DNA of 46,571 nt from Candidatus Rokuibacteriota bacterium (GCA_003220685.1 QHTE01000066.1:1-46571); one strand, 5' to 3'; positions 1 through 8,779 are shown, counted from the first letter of the stretch. A program made the numbers and translations. Notes: generated by a model not told the origin, from the letters alone.

Positions 1-85
1 GACAGCCGCCGGCGATCTTCTCGAACGTGACCTCGGCCCCGACGACCACGGTCAGACGGGGATCGCGAACTTCGAGACTCGTCAC
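1..85 (-). CDS. SMP-30/gluconolactonase-like protein, N-terminal fragment
   Basis: The reverse strand opens a frame at a GTG (83-85) that reads to the window edge without a stop. It gives about 28 residues ending in VGAEVTFEKIAGGC. The opening resembles the N-terminus of SMP-30/gluconolactonase/LRE family beta-propellers, which often begin with a V-x-D-P-R segment followed by a VG...LE-x-IA-x-G stretch before the TEGP motif; that motif would lie outside the window. No clear Shine-Dalgarno sequence precedes the GTG. The gene is divergent from the large gene at 280. The fragment is short, so the family call rests on pattern similarity only. Confidence 0.45.
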   Translation of the reverse strand, partial: MTSLEVRDPRLTVVVGAEVTFEKIAGGC

Positions 86-279
86 GAGGCGCGGTCGCGG
101 GTGTCGACGAATGGCAACGTTGTCCTCGCCGTCGCGGGATTCGGATCCGGAGGCGAGGAGCGTAGCACGAGCGCGCGGACGACGCCATGGCAGCCTTGCC
201 GCGCGAATGGGCGGACGGCGAGAACAGGATGCGCCGGCGCGAACCGTGGCATGATGTCGCGGTCGCAGGGAGGACGCCC

Positions 280-2931
280 ATGCCCTGGAACCCGAGCAAT
301 CCAGCCGTAATCGTCGAGCCGGCCCACGCCTTTCCTGTCACGCTGATTCGGCACGATGGGTATCCGTACGAGGAAACCTGGGACGAAAACGCGACGGGTT
401 GGACCGGACTGTTCGACATCGCCAACCGGTATCTCGCCATCGTCAACGCGCGGCTGAATCTCCCGGCCGCATGGCTCAACGACCTTCGGGAACAGCCGAC
501 GCCCGATCCGCGTCCGCAGAACTCGCTGCTCTGGCTGCGCGATCAGGCGGATCCCCGGCATTCGTTCTGGGTCGAGCGACACGCCGGTCTCGACGCGCCG
601 CCTCGCCCCAGGACCGGCACGGTGCTCGATCGGACCGCCGTCCTGGTCGCCGGTCTGTGCCGAATGGGATCTGGCTCGCCGCTCTACGGCGGTCAGGGAC
701 TCAAGGTTCTCGCCCAGACGGGTCCCCACCGAGACGGCCTCGCGCCGGTGCGCATCGCCGGAGTCTGCTCGACCTTACCGTTGCCGGTGATGGCCCAGAT
801 GGAGGTGGAGACGTTCCGGGTTCTGGCCGAGCGCATCGCGGCCGTCTTCGCTCTGCCCGACGAAGTGGCGATCGTCGATGTGGGAGTCTCGCTTCCGAGC
901 GGGCACGCCCATGAGGAGCAATCTCCGATCATTTTCGCGAAGACCGCTCCTCCGTCCGAGTACTCACGGGCTAAGTACTCCACGGCGAGGAACTCACTGG
1001 ACGACTATTCAGACGACTACTCCTACGAAGGCACCTCCTACTTGCTGGTCATCCGCGTGAACCCCGAGGTGCGGGGAGGACTCGAGCTGCTGACCCGGCG
1101 TCCCTTGATCGCGTTCGCGGATGCGAATGTATTCGTCCAGGACCCGGTCTCCGGCAACGGGGCCGAGAATTTCACGCAGTTCCGGCCGAGCCGCTCCTGG
1201 TTGGTGCTCGACGCCGGGCGCGTGAACGTCGCATTCGGCAACCTTCCGCCCGGGGCCGGCGGCATGGTGCAGCTCGTAGATCCCGACCCCAACGATCCGC
1301 CCGACCCGGATTTCAGAGTGCTGAACTCGCGTCTCGTCGATCCCCCGCTGGCCGACAATGTCCCCAAGCAGGTGCCGTCATCGGTCAACGCTCACGTCCG
1401 TACCAACACGTTCGCCGCCGTCAACGCCTTCTACCACACGAGTGATCTCTTCAAGCGAATGAGGCAGTACGGCTTGCCGCCGGACGCCTATTTTCGGTTC
1501 GTCACAAGGCCGGTCGACGTCCGGTACCGCGCCGGGATCATTCCCGGCTTCGGCGATGGCCGGACGATGAATGCTCAGGTGCGCTGGACGCTGCGGCCCG
1601 ATACGGCCGGCGCGTGGACCAAGGGAGCGATCGAGATGCGCTATGCGCTCGGCGACCTGGAGAGCTCCGTTGGACGCCTGCCGGCCAACTTGCCGTCGGC
1701 CGTCGAGCGCTCGCCGCTGGGTCTGGCGAGTGACCCGCGTTGGTGCTGGCACGAAGCCTGCCACGTGCTGCTCACGGCGGCGGTGGGCGACCTTGAGTTC
1801 CGTTTCGCTCACAGCGCGGGCGACGCGATGGCGGCGATCCTCTCGGATCCCGAATCCAAGCTCGCGAGCGACAGCGCCGGAGCAGCCACCAACGACCGAC
1901 CGTGGCGCGGCGTCACGTTTCCGTGGGTGTTCATCCCGCGCCGGCACGACCGCGACGTGCGAGACGGCTGGAGCTGGACCGGCCCGCTCAATCGTCGCGA
2001 GATGTATTTCTCTCCCCCCGGGTTGTTCGACAAGCGGGGTTACTGGACCGAGCAGATCCTCTCGTCGTCGCTGTTTCGCCTCTACCGCGCGATCGGCGGG
2101 GACTCGGAGGGCACTTCCGGCGGCAAGCAGGTTCCCGCCAAAGCCGAGCGCCAGAACGCGGCCGACTACGCCGTGTACCTGATCATGCGCGCGATCGAGT
2201 CTCTGGGCGCGGCAGCGGCGACCGCGTCGACCGAGCCGCACCATTTCGTAGACGCGATGAGGAAAGCCGACACGGCCACGGCGTCGGCCGCCGGGCCGGG
2301 CGGGTACATCGGTGGCACCGTCCATAAGGTCATCCAGTGGGCGTTCGAGCGGCAAGGTTTGTACGCCGCACCGGGTCCGGCTTCGCTCGTGGCGGGGCCC
2401 GAGGAGCTCGCCACCGTCGATCTCCACATCCAAGATTTGCGTCCCCAGCCGGACGGGCCCTATTCCCCGGTCGATCTGCTCGGAAAGGCCTGGCACGCGC
2501 ATCCCGATTCCATCAAGGTCAAGGCCTCCATCTTCCCGTGGGTCAGGAGGAGAAAGATCCGTGTGAAGGTGCAGAACCGCGGCGCAACCGCCGCGTCCGA
2601 CACACGTGTCGACGTGTGGGTTGCGCCCGTCAGCGGTGGTCTCATCCCCTCGTATCCCGATGCGCAGTGGCAGCCGCTCGGCAGCGACACCGACACCGTG
2701 CCGGCGGCCAGCGAGGGAACTCCCGGAGAGGAGACGTTCGGCCCGTTCTCCTGGACGCCGCCGGCGGGCCCTGCGCGCGAATACGCGATCCTGGCCGCGG
2801 CCAGCTGCGACGCGGACCGCTCGAACATCGACCCGGCGACGGGTTATCCCTGCTTGACCGTCACGGGAGGCCCCATCCAGGTCCTCGTCGGGTGCGACAA
2901 CAACCTGGGCCTGACCACGCTTGTGCTCTAG
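280..2931 (+). CDS. large protein with HEACH (HExxH) motif and C-terminal CARDB-like region
   Basis: I chose the ATG at 280 (883 residues) because AGGGAGGA lies six bases upstream at 267-274; the frame stays open to a GTG at 187 but has no comparable site there. The protein shows no signal peptide or membrane segment. Residues 491-495 read HEACH, matching the HExxH zinc-metallopeptidase motif, and FAHSAGD follows at 509-515, where gluzincins of the thermolysin/fungalysin type carry an ExxxD helix. A His replaces the usual third-ligand Glu there, so zinc binding and peptidase activity are only suggested. The last 200 residues (VKVQNRGATAASDTRVDVWVAP region) look like a CARDB or Ig-like beta domain. 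The N-terminal 480 residues match nothing I recognise. It is convergent with the PAP2-like gene at 2959. The function is unknown; a secreted or phage-tail-like peptidase role cannot be assumed. Confidence 0.8.
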   Translation: MPWNPSNPAVIVEPAHAFPVTLIRHDGYPYEETWDENATGWTGLFDIANRYLAIVNARLNLPAAWLNDLREQPTPDPRPQNSLLWLRDQADPRHSFWVERHAGLDAPPRPRTGTVLDRTAVLVAGLCRMGSGSPLYGGQGLKVLAQTGPHRDGLAPVRIAGVCSTLPLPVMAQMEVETFRVLAERIAAVFALPDEVAIVDVGVSLPSGHAHEEQSPIIFAKTAPPSEYSRAKYSTARNSLDDYSDDYSYEGTSYLLVIRVNPEVRGGLELLTRRPLIAFADANVFVQDPVSGNGAENFTQFRPSRSWLVLDAGRVNVAFGNLPPGAGGMVQLVDPDPNDPPDPDFRVLNSRLVDPPLADNVPKQVPSSVNAHVRTNTFAAVNAFYHTSDLFKRMRQYGLPPDAYFRFVTRPVDVRYRAGIIPGFGDGRTMNAQVRWTLRPDTAGAWTKGAIEMRYALGDLESSVGRLPANLPSAVERSPLGLASDPRWCWHEACHVLLTAAVGDLEFRFAHSAGDAMAAILSDPESKLASDSAGAATNDRPWRGVTFPWVFIPRRHDRDVRDGWSWTGPLNRREMYFSPPGLFDKRGYWTEQILSSSLFRLYRAIGGDSEGTSGGKQVPAKAERQNAADYAVYLIMRAIESLGAAAATASTEPHHFVDAMRKADTATASAAGPGGYIGGTVHKVIQWAFERQGLYAAPGPASLVAGPEELATVDLHIQDLRPQPDGPYSPVDLLGKAWHAHPDSIKVKASIFPWVRRRKIRVKVQNRGATAASDTRVDVWVAPVSGGLIPSYPDAQWQPLGSDTDTVPAASEGTPGEETFGPFSWTPPAGPAREYAILAAASCDADRSNIDPATGYPCLTVTGGPIQVLVGCDNNLGLTTLVL

Positions 2932-2958
2932 CGGCGCGCCTCGCTCCCGGCCGCAGCC

Positions 2959-3867
2959 TCACCACTCGGTCTTGGCGGCCGCGAGGATCGCGTCGAATGT
3001 CACGCTGACGATCTTGCCGGACCCCGTCGTCGTCAGCGCGGTCTTAATCGCCTGCGCGAGCTTCTGGCCGGCGACGCTGTCCGATTTATAGTGCAGCCCG
3101 GCCCGCTCGCGGTTCGTCGCGACACGGTCCGCGAGCCATACCAGCTCCTGCCCCACGTTGGTGTTGATGTTGGTGATCTCGGTCAGCAGATAGGTGGTCA
3201 GGTGTCCGGTCAGCGAATGCCCGCTCGGAAACGCCGGATGGCGCGGCGGCCCGAACGGCAGCAGAAGGCCCGGGCATACGGTGGAGGGGCGCACCCGCTT
3301 GTACTTCCTCTTGAAGTAGAGCGCCGCGGTCTCTCCGACGCGCTGGGCAAAGTTGATCAGCGCGTTCGTCGCCGGCTTCTCGCCCGCGCCCAGATTCAAG
3401 AGCTCATACCAGTACAGCGGGGCGTTGTCGGCCTGCGCGATGATCTCGGGCATGTAGCGGTCGCGATCGTCCGCCATCAAGGCCAGCAGACGGTCGATCT
3501 CATCCATGATGAATGTTTCGCTGGTCGAACTCGGCATCCAGCCCAGGTCGGTCGCTGGGTGCAACGCCAGGTCGGCCGTCGACCATTTGGCGAATTCCAT
3601 CGCGAACTCGGTCGCCGCCAGCCCGGCGATCAGCGCCGGGTCCCAGAGCGCGTCCGGGTACACGAGGGATGAGCCGGGGTTGCGTCGCTGCGGCAGATCC
3701 GGGTTGCCGTTGATGTCCGGCGTGTAGTCGAGTGTCCACGGCTTTAGCCCCAATTCCGCGGGCATGTTCCTGAACGACCCACCGCCGCCCCCGGGCCCGC
3801 CGCCATAGCCATATCCGTAGCCGTAGCCATAGCCGTACCCGTAGCCGTATCCATACCCGTAGCCCAT
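2959..3867 (-). CDS. PAP2/vanadium-dependent haloperoxidase-family protein with (Gly-Tyr)10 N-terminus
   Basis: This 302-residue protein carries the three phosphate/vanadate-binding motifs of the PAP2 superfamily: K-x6-RP at 186-194 (KRKYKRVRP), PSGH at 214-217, and R-x5-H-x3-D at 253-263. The last is normally SR but is NR here. The soluble, signal-free architecture and the helix content between motifs resemble bacterial vanadium-haloperoxidase-like acid phosphatases more than membrane PAP2 lipid phosphatases. Residues 2-21 are ten perfect Gly-Tyr dipeptides, followed by a GGGPGGGGG run, which is very unusual for this family and could be a low-complexity adhesive or condensate-forming tail. 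The start ATG (3865-3867) is forced because the repeat begins at residue 2. Whether it is a phosphatase or a haloperoxidase cannot be decided by eye. Confidence 0.85.
   Translation of the reverse strand: MGYGYGYGYGYGYGYGYGYGYGGGPGGGGGSFRNMPAELGLKPWTLDYTPDINGNPDLPQRRNPGSSLVYPDALWDPALIAGLAATEFAMEFAKWSTADLALHPATDLGWMPSSTSETFIMDEIDRLLALMADDRDRYMPEIIAQADNAPLYWYELLNLGAGEKPATNALINFAQRVGETAALYFKRKYKRVRPSTVCPGLLLPFGPPRHPAFPSGHSLTGHLTTYLLTEITNINTNVGQELVWLADRVATNRERAGLHYKSDSVAGQKLAQAIKTALTTTGSGKIVSVTFDAILAAAKTEW
3805..3864 (-). repeat. six-base tandem repeat coding (Gly-Tyr)10
   Basis: Ten tandem GGN-TAY units encode the N-terminal Gly-Tyr run of the PAP2-like protein. The units vary at synonymous positions (GGC/GGG/GGA with TAC/TAT), so the array is not a fresh polymerase-slippage product. 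This suggests that the peptide, not the DNA, is what is conserved. Confidence 0.9.
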
Positions 3868-3936
3868 GTGCGCCCCCTTGCACGTGTGGTGTGAGACACC
3901 CGGTCAGCTCAGAGTCCCGAGGACAGCAACTGGCAG

Positions 3937-5769
3937 CTATTCGGGCAAACCAGCCGCGCGAAGGCCCGAGATCAATCGCTCGAGGTCTCCGGGGCGGCGC
4001 AGCGGGTACTTCGACTGGAACACCGATATGCGAAAACTCGGCTCGCGCGCCAGAAGATTCGCCGCTGCCACCTTCGCTTCGTCGATGCGGCCCAACTGGG
4101 CGAGGCACGCCGCCAGATTCCGGTGTGCCGCGAGGTGGTCGGGATGGTCCCGGAGCGCTTTCAGCAGCCAGACCAGGGCCTCGTCGTACCGCCCTGCGAC
4201 GAACTCCGCGAAGCCCGCCACGCCCCAAAAGAAGAACTTGAGCGGGTCGAACGGACTCAGCCGCCATGCGTTGCGGAGTCGATCGAGCGCCTCGTCCGGC
4301 CGTCCGAGGTAGCAGCACGTGATGGCGCTGATCAGCCACGCGAACACCGAGTTCTTGTTTAGCTGCAGCGCACGCTCGGCCATCTCCAGGGCGCTCTCCG
4401 GCCGATTACCGAGGAACGCCTCGGTGTGAGCGGCCACCGCGAGCACGAACGCGTCGGTGGGATCGATCTGGAGGCCCCGCTGCGCCGCCAGCAAGGCGTT
4501 CGCCAGATCGCGGTCGGTCGCCTTCGACCTCCACTCGCCGATGAGCAAGATGTACCACCACGCCTTGTGCGCCCACGCTTGGGCGTAACTCGGATCCAGC
4601 TCGATCGCTCGATCGAGGAAGGCGCCGGCCGTCATGAACTCGCGCTCGTCGTAGGTGTAGAGCAAGGGGAAGGCGCGGAGGACGCAATCATAGGCATCGA
4701 GGCTGTCGGTCGGCTTGGTGCGCACGCGCTCGGCCTCGGCTTCGTACACCCGCGGCTCGATAGTCGCGACGACGTTCGCGGCAATGCGGTCCTGGAATTC
4801 GAACAGTTCGTCGACCGCCCCGTCGTATCTCTCCGCCCAGATCGTTCGGTTCTGGCCGGCGTCGATCAAGTCTACGGCGATCCGCAGCTTCTCCACCTGG
4901 CGGCGGACGCTGCCGTCCAGAACGTATCGCACGCCGAGCTCCGACGCGATTTGCCGGGTGTCGGCGTGCCGGTCGCGGTACGGCAGGGTGGAGTGTCGCG
5001 CAATGACCAGCAGGGATCGATTGTGCGCCAGGGCCCCGATGATGTCCTCGGTGATGCCTTCGCCGAAGTACTCTTCGGTGGGATCGCCGCCGAGGTTCTT
5101 GAACGGCATGACGGCGATGGAGGGCCGGTTGTTCCAGCTCAAGTGCGGCTGGACGAGACGACGCGACGCGCCGGCGCCGCTCTCCTGCTCGAGCCGATAG
5201 ATTCGCACGGGTCGGCTGATGTTCTTGAGCCGGCGCTCGCCGAGGTCGGTCAGCTCGACCCCGAGCTTGTTCCACACGTAGTCGCGGACCGCGGCGGTCA
5301 TCACGATTTCACCCGGGCTCGCCAGCTGCTGGATCCGGGCCGCGATGTTGACGCCGTCGCCGTGGCGCTTGTCACCGTCGATGATGACGTCCTCCACGTT
5401 GATGCCGATGCGCATCAGGAGAGGCCGGTCGTCCTCGTCGATGGACTGCGCGATGGCTCGCTGCACGTCGTGCGCCCACCGCACCGCGGCCACCGCGCTG
5501 TCGAACTCGATGAAGAGGCCGTCGCCCATCACCTGGAGGAGGTGTCCGCCGTGCTCGGCGATTTTCGGCTCGAGAAGGTCCTCGCGCAGCGCCTTCCACT
5601 TCAGGATGGTGCGGGTGTCATCCGACTCCATGAGCTTGCTGAAGTCGGCCACGTCCGCAAAGGCGACGGCGGCGAGACGCCTCTGGATGCTTCCGCCGGG
5701 GGTCAGGGGCGTATCCACCAAAACCAATGTCTCCCGCGGAGAATCAGGATGCCTAGGCCGACTGATCAT
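3937..5769 (-). CDS. class III adenylate/guanylate cyclase with TolB/FlgO-like and TPR domains
   Basis: The 610-residue protein has three parts. Residues about 30-195 form a class III cyclase catalytic domain: metal-binding Asp39 (FADVADFS), Asp83 (MGDGLFIEF), and the NIAAR Asn141/Arg145 transition-state pair are all present, so it should convert ATP (or GTP) to a cyclic nucleotide. Residues about 215-340 match the TolB-like/FlgO domain common in these fusions (IAVMPFKNLGGD...EYFGEGITEDI). Residues about 350-600 are TPR-like helical repeats, probably for protein contacts. There is no membrane segment, so it is likely cytoplasmic. The ATG at 5769 is the longest start; TTG/GTG codons at 5727-5718 are alternatives with a nearby GGGAG. 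The full catalytic set suggests an active enzyme. The signal it senses is unknown. Confidence 0.9.
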   Translation of the reverse strand: MISRPRHPDSPRETLVLVDTPLTPGGSIQRRLAAVAFADVADFSKLMESDDTRTILKWKALREDLLEPKIAEHGGHLLQVMGDGLFIEFDSAVAAVRWAHDVQRAIAQSIDEDDRPLLMRIGINVEDVIIDGDKRHGDGVNIAARIQQLASPGEIVMTAAVRDYVWNKLGVELTDLGERRLKNISRPVRIYRLEQESGAGASRRLVQPHLSWNNRPSIAVMPFKNLGGDPTEEYFGEGITEDIIGALAHNRSLLVIARHSTLPYRDRHADTRQIASELGVRYVLDGSVRRQVEKLRIAVDLIDAGQNRTIWAERYDGAVDELFEFQDRIAANVVATIEPRVYEAEAERVRTKPTDSLDAYDCVLRAFPLLYTYDEREFMTAGAFLDRAIELDPSYAQAWAHKAWWYILLIGEWRSKATDRDLANALLAAQRGLQIDPTDAFVLAVAAHTEAFLGNRPESALEMAERALQLNKNSVFAWLISAITCCYLGRPDEALDRLRNAWRLSPFDPLKFFFWGVAGFAEFVAGRYDEALVWLLKALRDHPDHLAAHRNLAACLAQLGRIDEAKVAAANLLAREPSFRISVFQSKYPLRRPGDLERLISGLRAAGLPE

Positions 5770-5774
5770 ACATC

Positions 5775-5809
5775 AAAGGTCGCTCGAGAAAGGTCGTTCG
5801 AGAGCGACC
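5775..5809. repeat. tandem 14-bp direct repeat overlapping an inverted repeat, upstream of the cyclase gene
   Basis: The 14-base unit AAAGGTCGYTCGAG occurs twice back to back (5775-5788 and 5789-5802). GGTCGCTC at 5778-5785 is matched by GAGCGACC at 5802-5809, an 8-bp perfect inverted repeat. The element starts five bases upstream of the cyclase ATG. It could be an operator or an RNA hairpin that hides the start region. A second small hairpin (CGCCC-TTC-GGGCG) lies at 5812-5824. Both roles are inference. Confidence 0.5.
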
Positions 5810-5871
5810 CGCGCCCTTCGGGCGAACGCGCCGCTCCGAAAGGAAGAGAGAGGAGGAAAGAAGGGGCGCCG

Positions 5872-5985
5872 CTATTTGCGGCGGCCCGTCATCCGGCGGC
5901 CGATCAGGCCGATCAGGACGCCGCTCGCGACCAGCACGATCGGCGCGCTGAGCAGAGCGAGCGCGAACCGTGTCACGTCTTCCAT
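5872..5985 (-). CDS. small single-pass membrane protein, 37 aa
   Basis: An ATG at 5983-5985 opens a 37-residue frame whose central part (about residues 6-28, rich in A, L, V, I) is a convincing transmembrane helix, followed by a basic tail GRRMTGRRK. It runs in the same direction as the cyclase gene, which starts about 100 bases further on. No good Shine-Dalgarno sequence precedes the ATG, and the frame remains open upstream. The call therefore rests on the hydrophobic profile and basic tail (positive-inside topology). No family is recognised. Confidence 0.4.
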   Translation of the reverse strand: MEDVTRFALALLSAPIVLVASGVLIGLIGRRMTGRRK

Positions 5986-6069
5986 ACGCGGCCACGCGAC
6001 GCCGCGTTGATGAGCCGACCATGAGAAGAAGATGAAAATATGAGGGCCGGGTGCCCCAGCGAGCCGCGC

Positions 6070-6099
6070 TTGACACCGGCACGCCCGGTTGTGAAGAAT
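6070..6099 (+). promoter_or_regulatory. candidate sigma70-type promoter for the peptide importer operon
   Basis: TTGACA at 6070-6075 is a perfect -35 consensus. After an 18-base spacer, AAGAAT at 6094-6099 matches four of six -10 positions. It lies about 115 bases before the substrate-binding protein start at 6215, in a 229-base stretch (5986-6214) where I see no gene. Consensus match only. Confidence 0.35.
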
Positions 6100-6214
6100 G
6101 CGGCACCGGCTCGACAACTCGCCGAGCTCATTCCCGAAGGCTGTGTGCGCGGTAGGCCGTCGCTGGGCTGCGGCCCCGCCGGCCGAGGGGCGCTTGTAAA
6201 TCGAGGAGAGAAAG

Positions 6215-7849
6215 ATGCGCACATGGAGCCTGTTGGCCCTGGCGCTGAGCGGTCTTCTGGTCGCGGGTGAGCCGTCCTCGGCGCGGGCCGCCGACAAGGA
6301 CACCCTCGTGATCGCCCTGGATACCCTCGGCGCCCAGGTCATGGACCCGATCATGGACACGCGCGCGCCGCATGCGCACTATCAGGCGCCGATCTGGGAC
6401 TCGCTGGTCGGCTTCGACCTCGAGAACGGCGGGATCGGCCCCGGCGTCGCCGAGCGGTGGCAGCTCGCCGCCGACGGCCAGAGCTGGACCTTCTACCTCC
6501 GTAAGGGCCAGCGCTTCCACAACGGCGATCCGCTCACCGCGCAGGACGTGAAGTTCAGCCTCGAGCGGGTCATGTCGCCCGAGTCGATCTCGTCGGGGGC
6601 CGCCGCGCTGCGCCGGGCGGTCGACCGGATCGAGGTCGTGGACGACCTGACCGTCCGCGTCCACACGAAGGGTGTCATCCCGCAGTTCGTGGCCAGCCTG
6701 TCCCGGGCCGTCTTCATGGAAGGCTCGGTCATGCCGAAGAAGTACATCGAGACCGTCGGCGCCAAGGGGTTCCGCGAAAGGCCGATCGGCAGCGGCCCCT
6801 GGAAGTTCGTGCGCAGCGTGCCCGGCGACCGCATCGAGTACGAGGCCGTCACCTATCCGCACTGGCGCGGCACGCCGCAGTTCAAGCGGCTCACCCTCTT
6901 GCTGGTGCCCGAGCAGAGCACGCGTCTGGCGATGGTCCGCACCGGCGAGGCGGCGATCGCCAGCATCGGGCCCGAGGCGGTCAAGGAGGCGCGCGCCGGC
7001 GGGATGAAGATCGTCAGCGTGCCGGGCACGATGCAGGCGGTCTATCAGTTCTGGGGCCTCTACCGGCCCGAGGCGAAAGGCTCGCCGCTCAACGACATCC
7101 GCGTCCGCGAGGCGCTCTCGCTCGCGATCGACCGTCAGCAGATTATCGACCACGTCATGGGCAAGGAAGCGCGGTGGCCGATGCCGTTCGCGGCGTTCAG
7201 GTACTCGAGCGACATGACCGTCCCGCGCTGGGACGACTGGTCCCGCACGGCGCTGCGTTACGATCCGGCCCGCGCCAAGCAGCTCCTCGCCGAGGCCGGA
7301 CACGCCAACGGCTTCCGGCTGACGTTCTGGAACACCGCGCTGCCGGGCACGCCGTTCATGGTCCCGATCGGCGAGGCCGTCGCCGGCTTCTGGGAGAAGA
7401 TCGGCGTGAAGGTCGAGATGAAGACCGTCGAGTGGGGCGCGTTCGATCCGATGGGGCGCGGCGAACAGAAGGGGCTCGTGGGCACGGCCTCGATGTTCCG
7501 CACCGCCGGCCGGCCGGAGCCGACCCCGCGCTACGCCACCTCGTTCGTGTCCAAGAGCGTCCAGCACCTCTTCGGTGACCCGCAGAACTGTCCCGCGCTC
7601 TGCGCCGACGCGGACAAAGCATACGAAGCGATCGTCGCGGAGAAGGACGACGCCAAGCGCACGGCGGCGACCAACCGCATGATCGAGCTGGTGGCCAAGA
7701 CCTGGATCGCCGTGCCGATCGTCGAGGGCATGGGCACGTGGGCGGTGAATCCCAAGAACGTCGGCTACTTCAAGCCGATCCCCGGGCGCCACGAGTTCGG
7801 CGACGTGACCGAGCGCATGCCGCGCCCGGAACAGAAGCCCTGGCCCTGA
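6215..7849 (+). CDS. ABC transporter substrate-binding protein, peptide/opine type (SBP_bac_5)
   Basis: This 544-residue protein begins with a Sec signal peptide (basic MR, hydrophobic core LLALALSGLLVAG, cleavage near SARA-AD at about residue 25). The mature part has the family 5 solute-binding signature: a WxF-type segment SWTFYLRKGQRFHNGDPLTAQDVKFSLERV-like near residues 92-120, and the usual two-lobe length. It would bind an oligopeptide, opine or similar solute in the periplasm and pass it to the permeases encoded next. The ATG at 6215 is preceded by GAGGAGAG. It is the first gene of a five-gene operon with tight spacing (12 bases to the first permease). The exact substrate cannot be read from sequence. 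Confidence 0.93.
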   Translation: MRTWSLLALALSGLLVAGEPSSARAADKDTLVIALDTLGAQVMDPIMDTRAPHAHYQAPIWDSLVGFDLENGGIGPGVAERWQLAADGQSWTFYLRKGQRFHNGDPLTAQDVKFSLERVMSPESISSGAAALRRAVDRIEVVDDLTVRVHTKGVIPQFVASLSRAVFMEGSVMPKKYIETVGAKGFRERPIGSGPWKFVRSVPGDRIEYEAVTYPHWRGTPQFKRLTLLLVPEQSTRLAMVRTGEAAIASIGPEAVKEARAGGMKIVSVPGTMQAVYQFWGLYRPEAKGSPLNDIRVREALSLAIDRQQIIDHVMGKEARWPMPFAAFRYSSDMTVPRWDDWSRTALRYDPARAKQLLAEAGHANGFRLTFWNTALPGTPFMVPIGEAVAGFWEKIGVKVEMKTVEWGAFDPMGRGEQKGLVGTASMFRTAGRPEPTPRYATSFVSKSVQHLFGDPQNCPALCADADKAYEAIVAEKDDAKRTAATNRMIELVAKTWIAVPIVEGMGTWAVNPKNVGYFKPIPGRHEFGDVTERMPRPEQKPWP

Positions 7850-7861
7850 GGCGGGCGGATC

Positions 7862-8779
7862 GTGCAGCGATTCGTCCTCCGGCGCCTCGCTCAGAGCGTG
7901 CTGCTCCTGTTCGTCCTGGCGCTGATCGTCTTCGCGCTGGCTCGCGTGAGCGGTAATCCCGCCGACCTCCTCCTGCGCGAAGACGCTACCCAGGAGGACC
8001 GCGCGCATCTTTTGCGGGCGCTCGGGCTCGATCGGCCCATTCACGAGCAGCTCTATCTCTTTCTCGCCGGCGCGCTGCGCGGCGACCTCGGCGAGTCGAT
8101 CCGCTACCGGAAGCCGGCGACCGAGGTCTTCTTCGAGCGGCTTCCCAACACGCTCCGACTCCTGCCGCTGGCGATGGTCGGCGCGCTCGCGCTCGCGATC
8201 CCGCTCGGCGTGCTGGCCGCGGTCTATCGCGGCACGCTCGTCGATCGCGTCTCGGGCGCCGTCGCGGTGCTCGGCATCGCGACGCCGTCGTTCTGGCTCG
8301 GCATCGTGCTCATCTACGTCTTCAGCATCCGGCTCGGCCTGCTTCCCTCGTCGCGCATGGGCGGCCCGAGCCACTACGTCTTGCCAACGATCACGCTCGG
8401 CCTGTTCCTGGTGGCGGGCATGATGCGGCTGGTCCGCTCGAGCCTGCTCGAGGTGATGGGCAGCGAGTTCGTCAAGCTCGCGCGGCTCAAGGGTCTTTCG
8501 CAGACCGTGGTCATCTGGAAGCACTGCCTCCGGAACGCGCTGATCCCCGTGACAACCCTGTTCGGCGTCTACTTCGCGCTCCTGATCACGGGCGCGATCG
8601 TGACGGAGACCGTGTTCGCGTGGCCCGGTGTGGGCCGGCTGACCTACGAGGCGGTCATCTTCAGGGACTACCCACTGCTGCAGGCCGTGATCTTGCTGAA
8701 GGCTATCATCGTGCTCGGCGTGAATCTCGGCGTGGACATCCTCTACGCCTACCTCGACCCGCGGGTCCGGTACGCGTAG
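7862..8779 (+). CDS. ABC transporter permease, DppB/OppB family
   Basis: The 305-residue inner-membrane protein starts at GTG 7862 (MQRFVLRRLAQSVLLLFVLALIVFALAR), the typical opening of DppB-type permeases, with a first transmembrane helix and then the conserved DRPIHEQLYLFLAGALRGDLGESIRYR periplasmic stretch. About six membrane helices can be traced. The EAA loop that contacts the ATPases is visible near residues 195-215 (EFVKLARLKGLSQ...WKHCLRNALIPV). The gene ends TAG immediately before the ATG of the second permease, so the two are probably translationally coupled. They would form a heterodimeric channel for the substrate delivered by the binding protein at 6215. Confidence 0.93.
   Translation: MQRFVLRRLAQSVLLLFVLALIVFALARVSGNPADLLLREDATQEDRAHLLRALGLDRPIHEQLYLFLAGALRGDLGESIRYRKPATEVFFERLPNTLRLLPLAMVGALALAIPLGVLAAVYRGTLVDRVSGAVAVLGIATPSFWLGIVLIYVFSIRLGLLPSSRMGGPSHYVLPTITLGLFLVAGMMRLVRSSLLEVMGSEFVKLARLKGLSQTVVIWKHCLRNALIPVTTLFGVYFALLITGAIVTETVFAWPGVGRLTYEAVIFRDYPLLQAVILLKAIIVLGVNLGVDILYAYLDPRVRYA

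Noticed and set aside
3805..3864. CRISPR-like or satellite repeat
   Set aside because: The units are six bases, in frame, without spacers, and encode Gly-Tyr; it is a coding repeat.
5872..6360. 162-codon reverse frame extending upstream of the 37-residue membrane peptide
   Set aside because: The upstream part overlaps the signal peptide of the importer's binding protein and the candidate promoter, and shows no protein-like pattern; only the C-terminal helix looks real.
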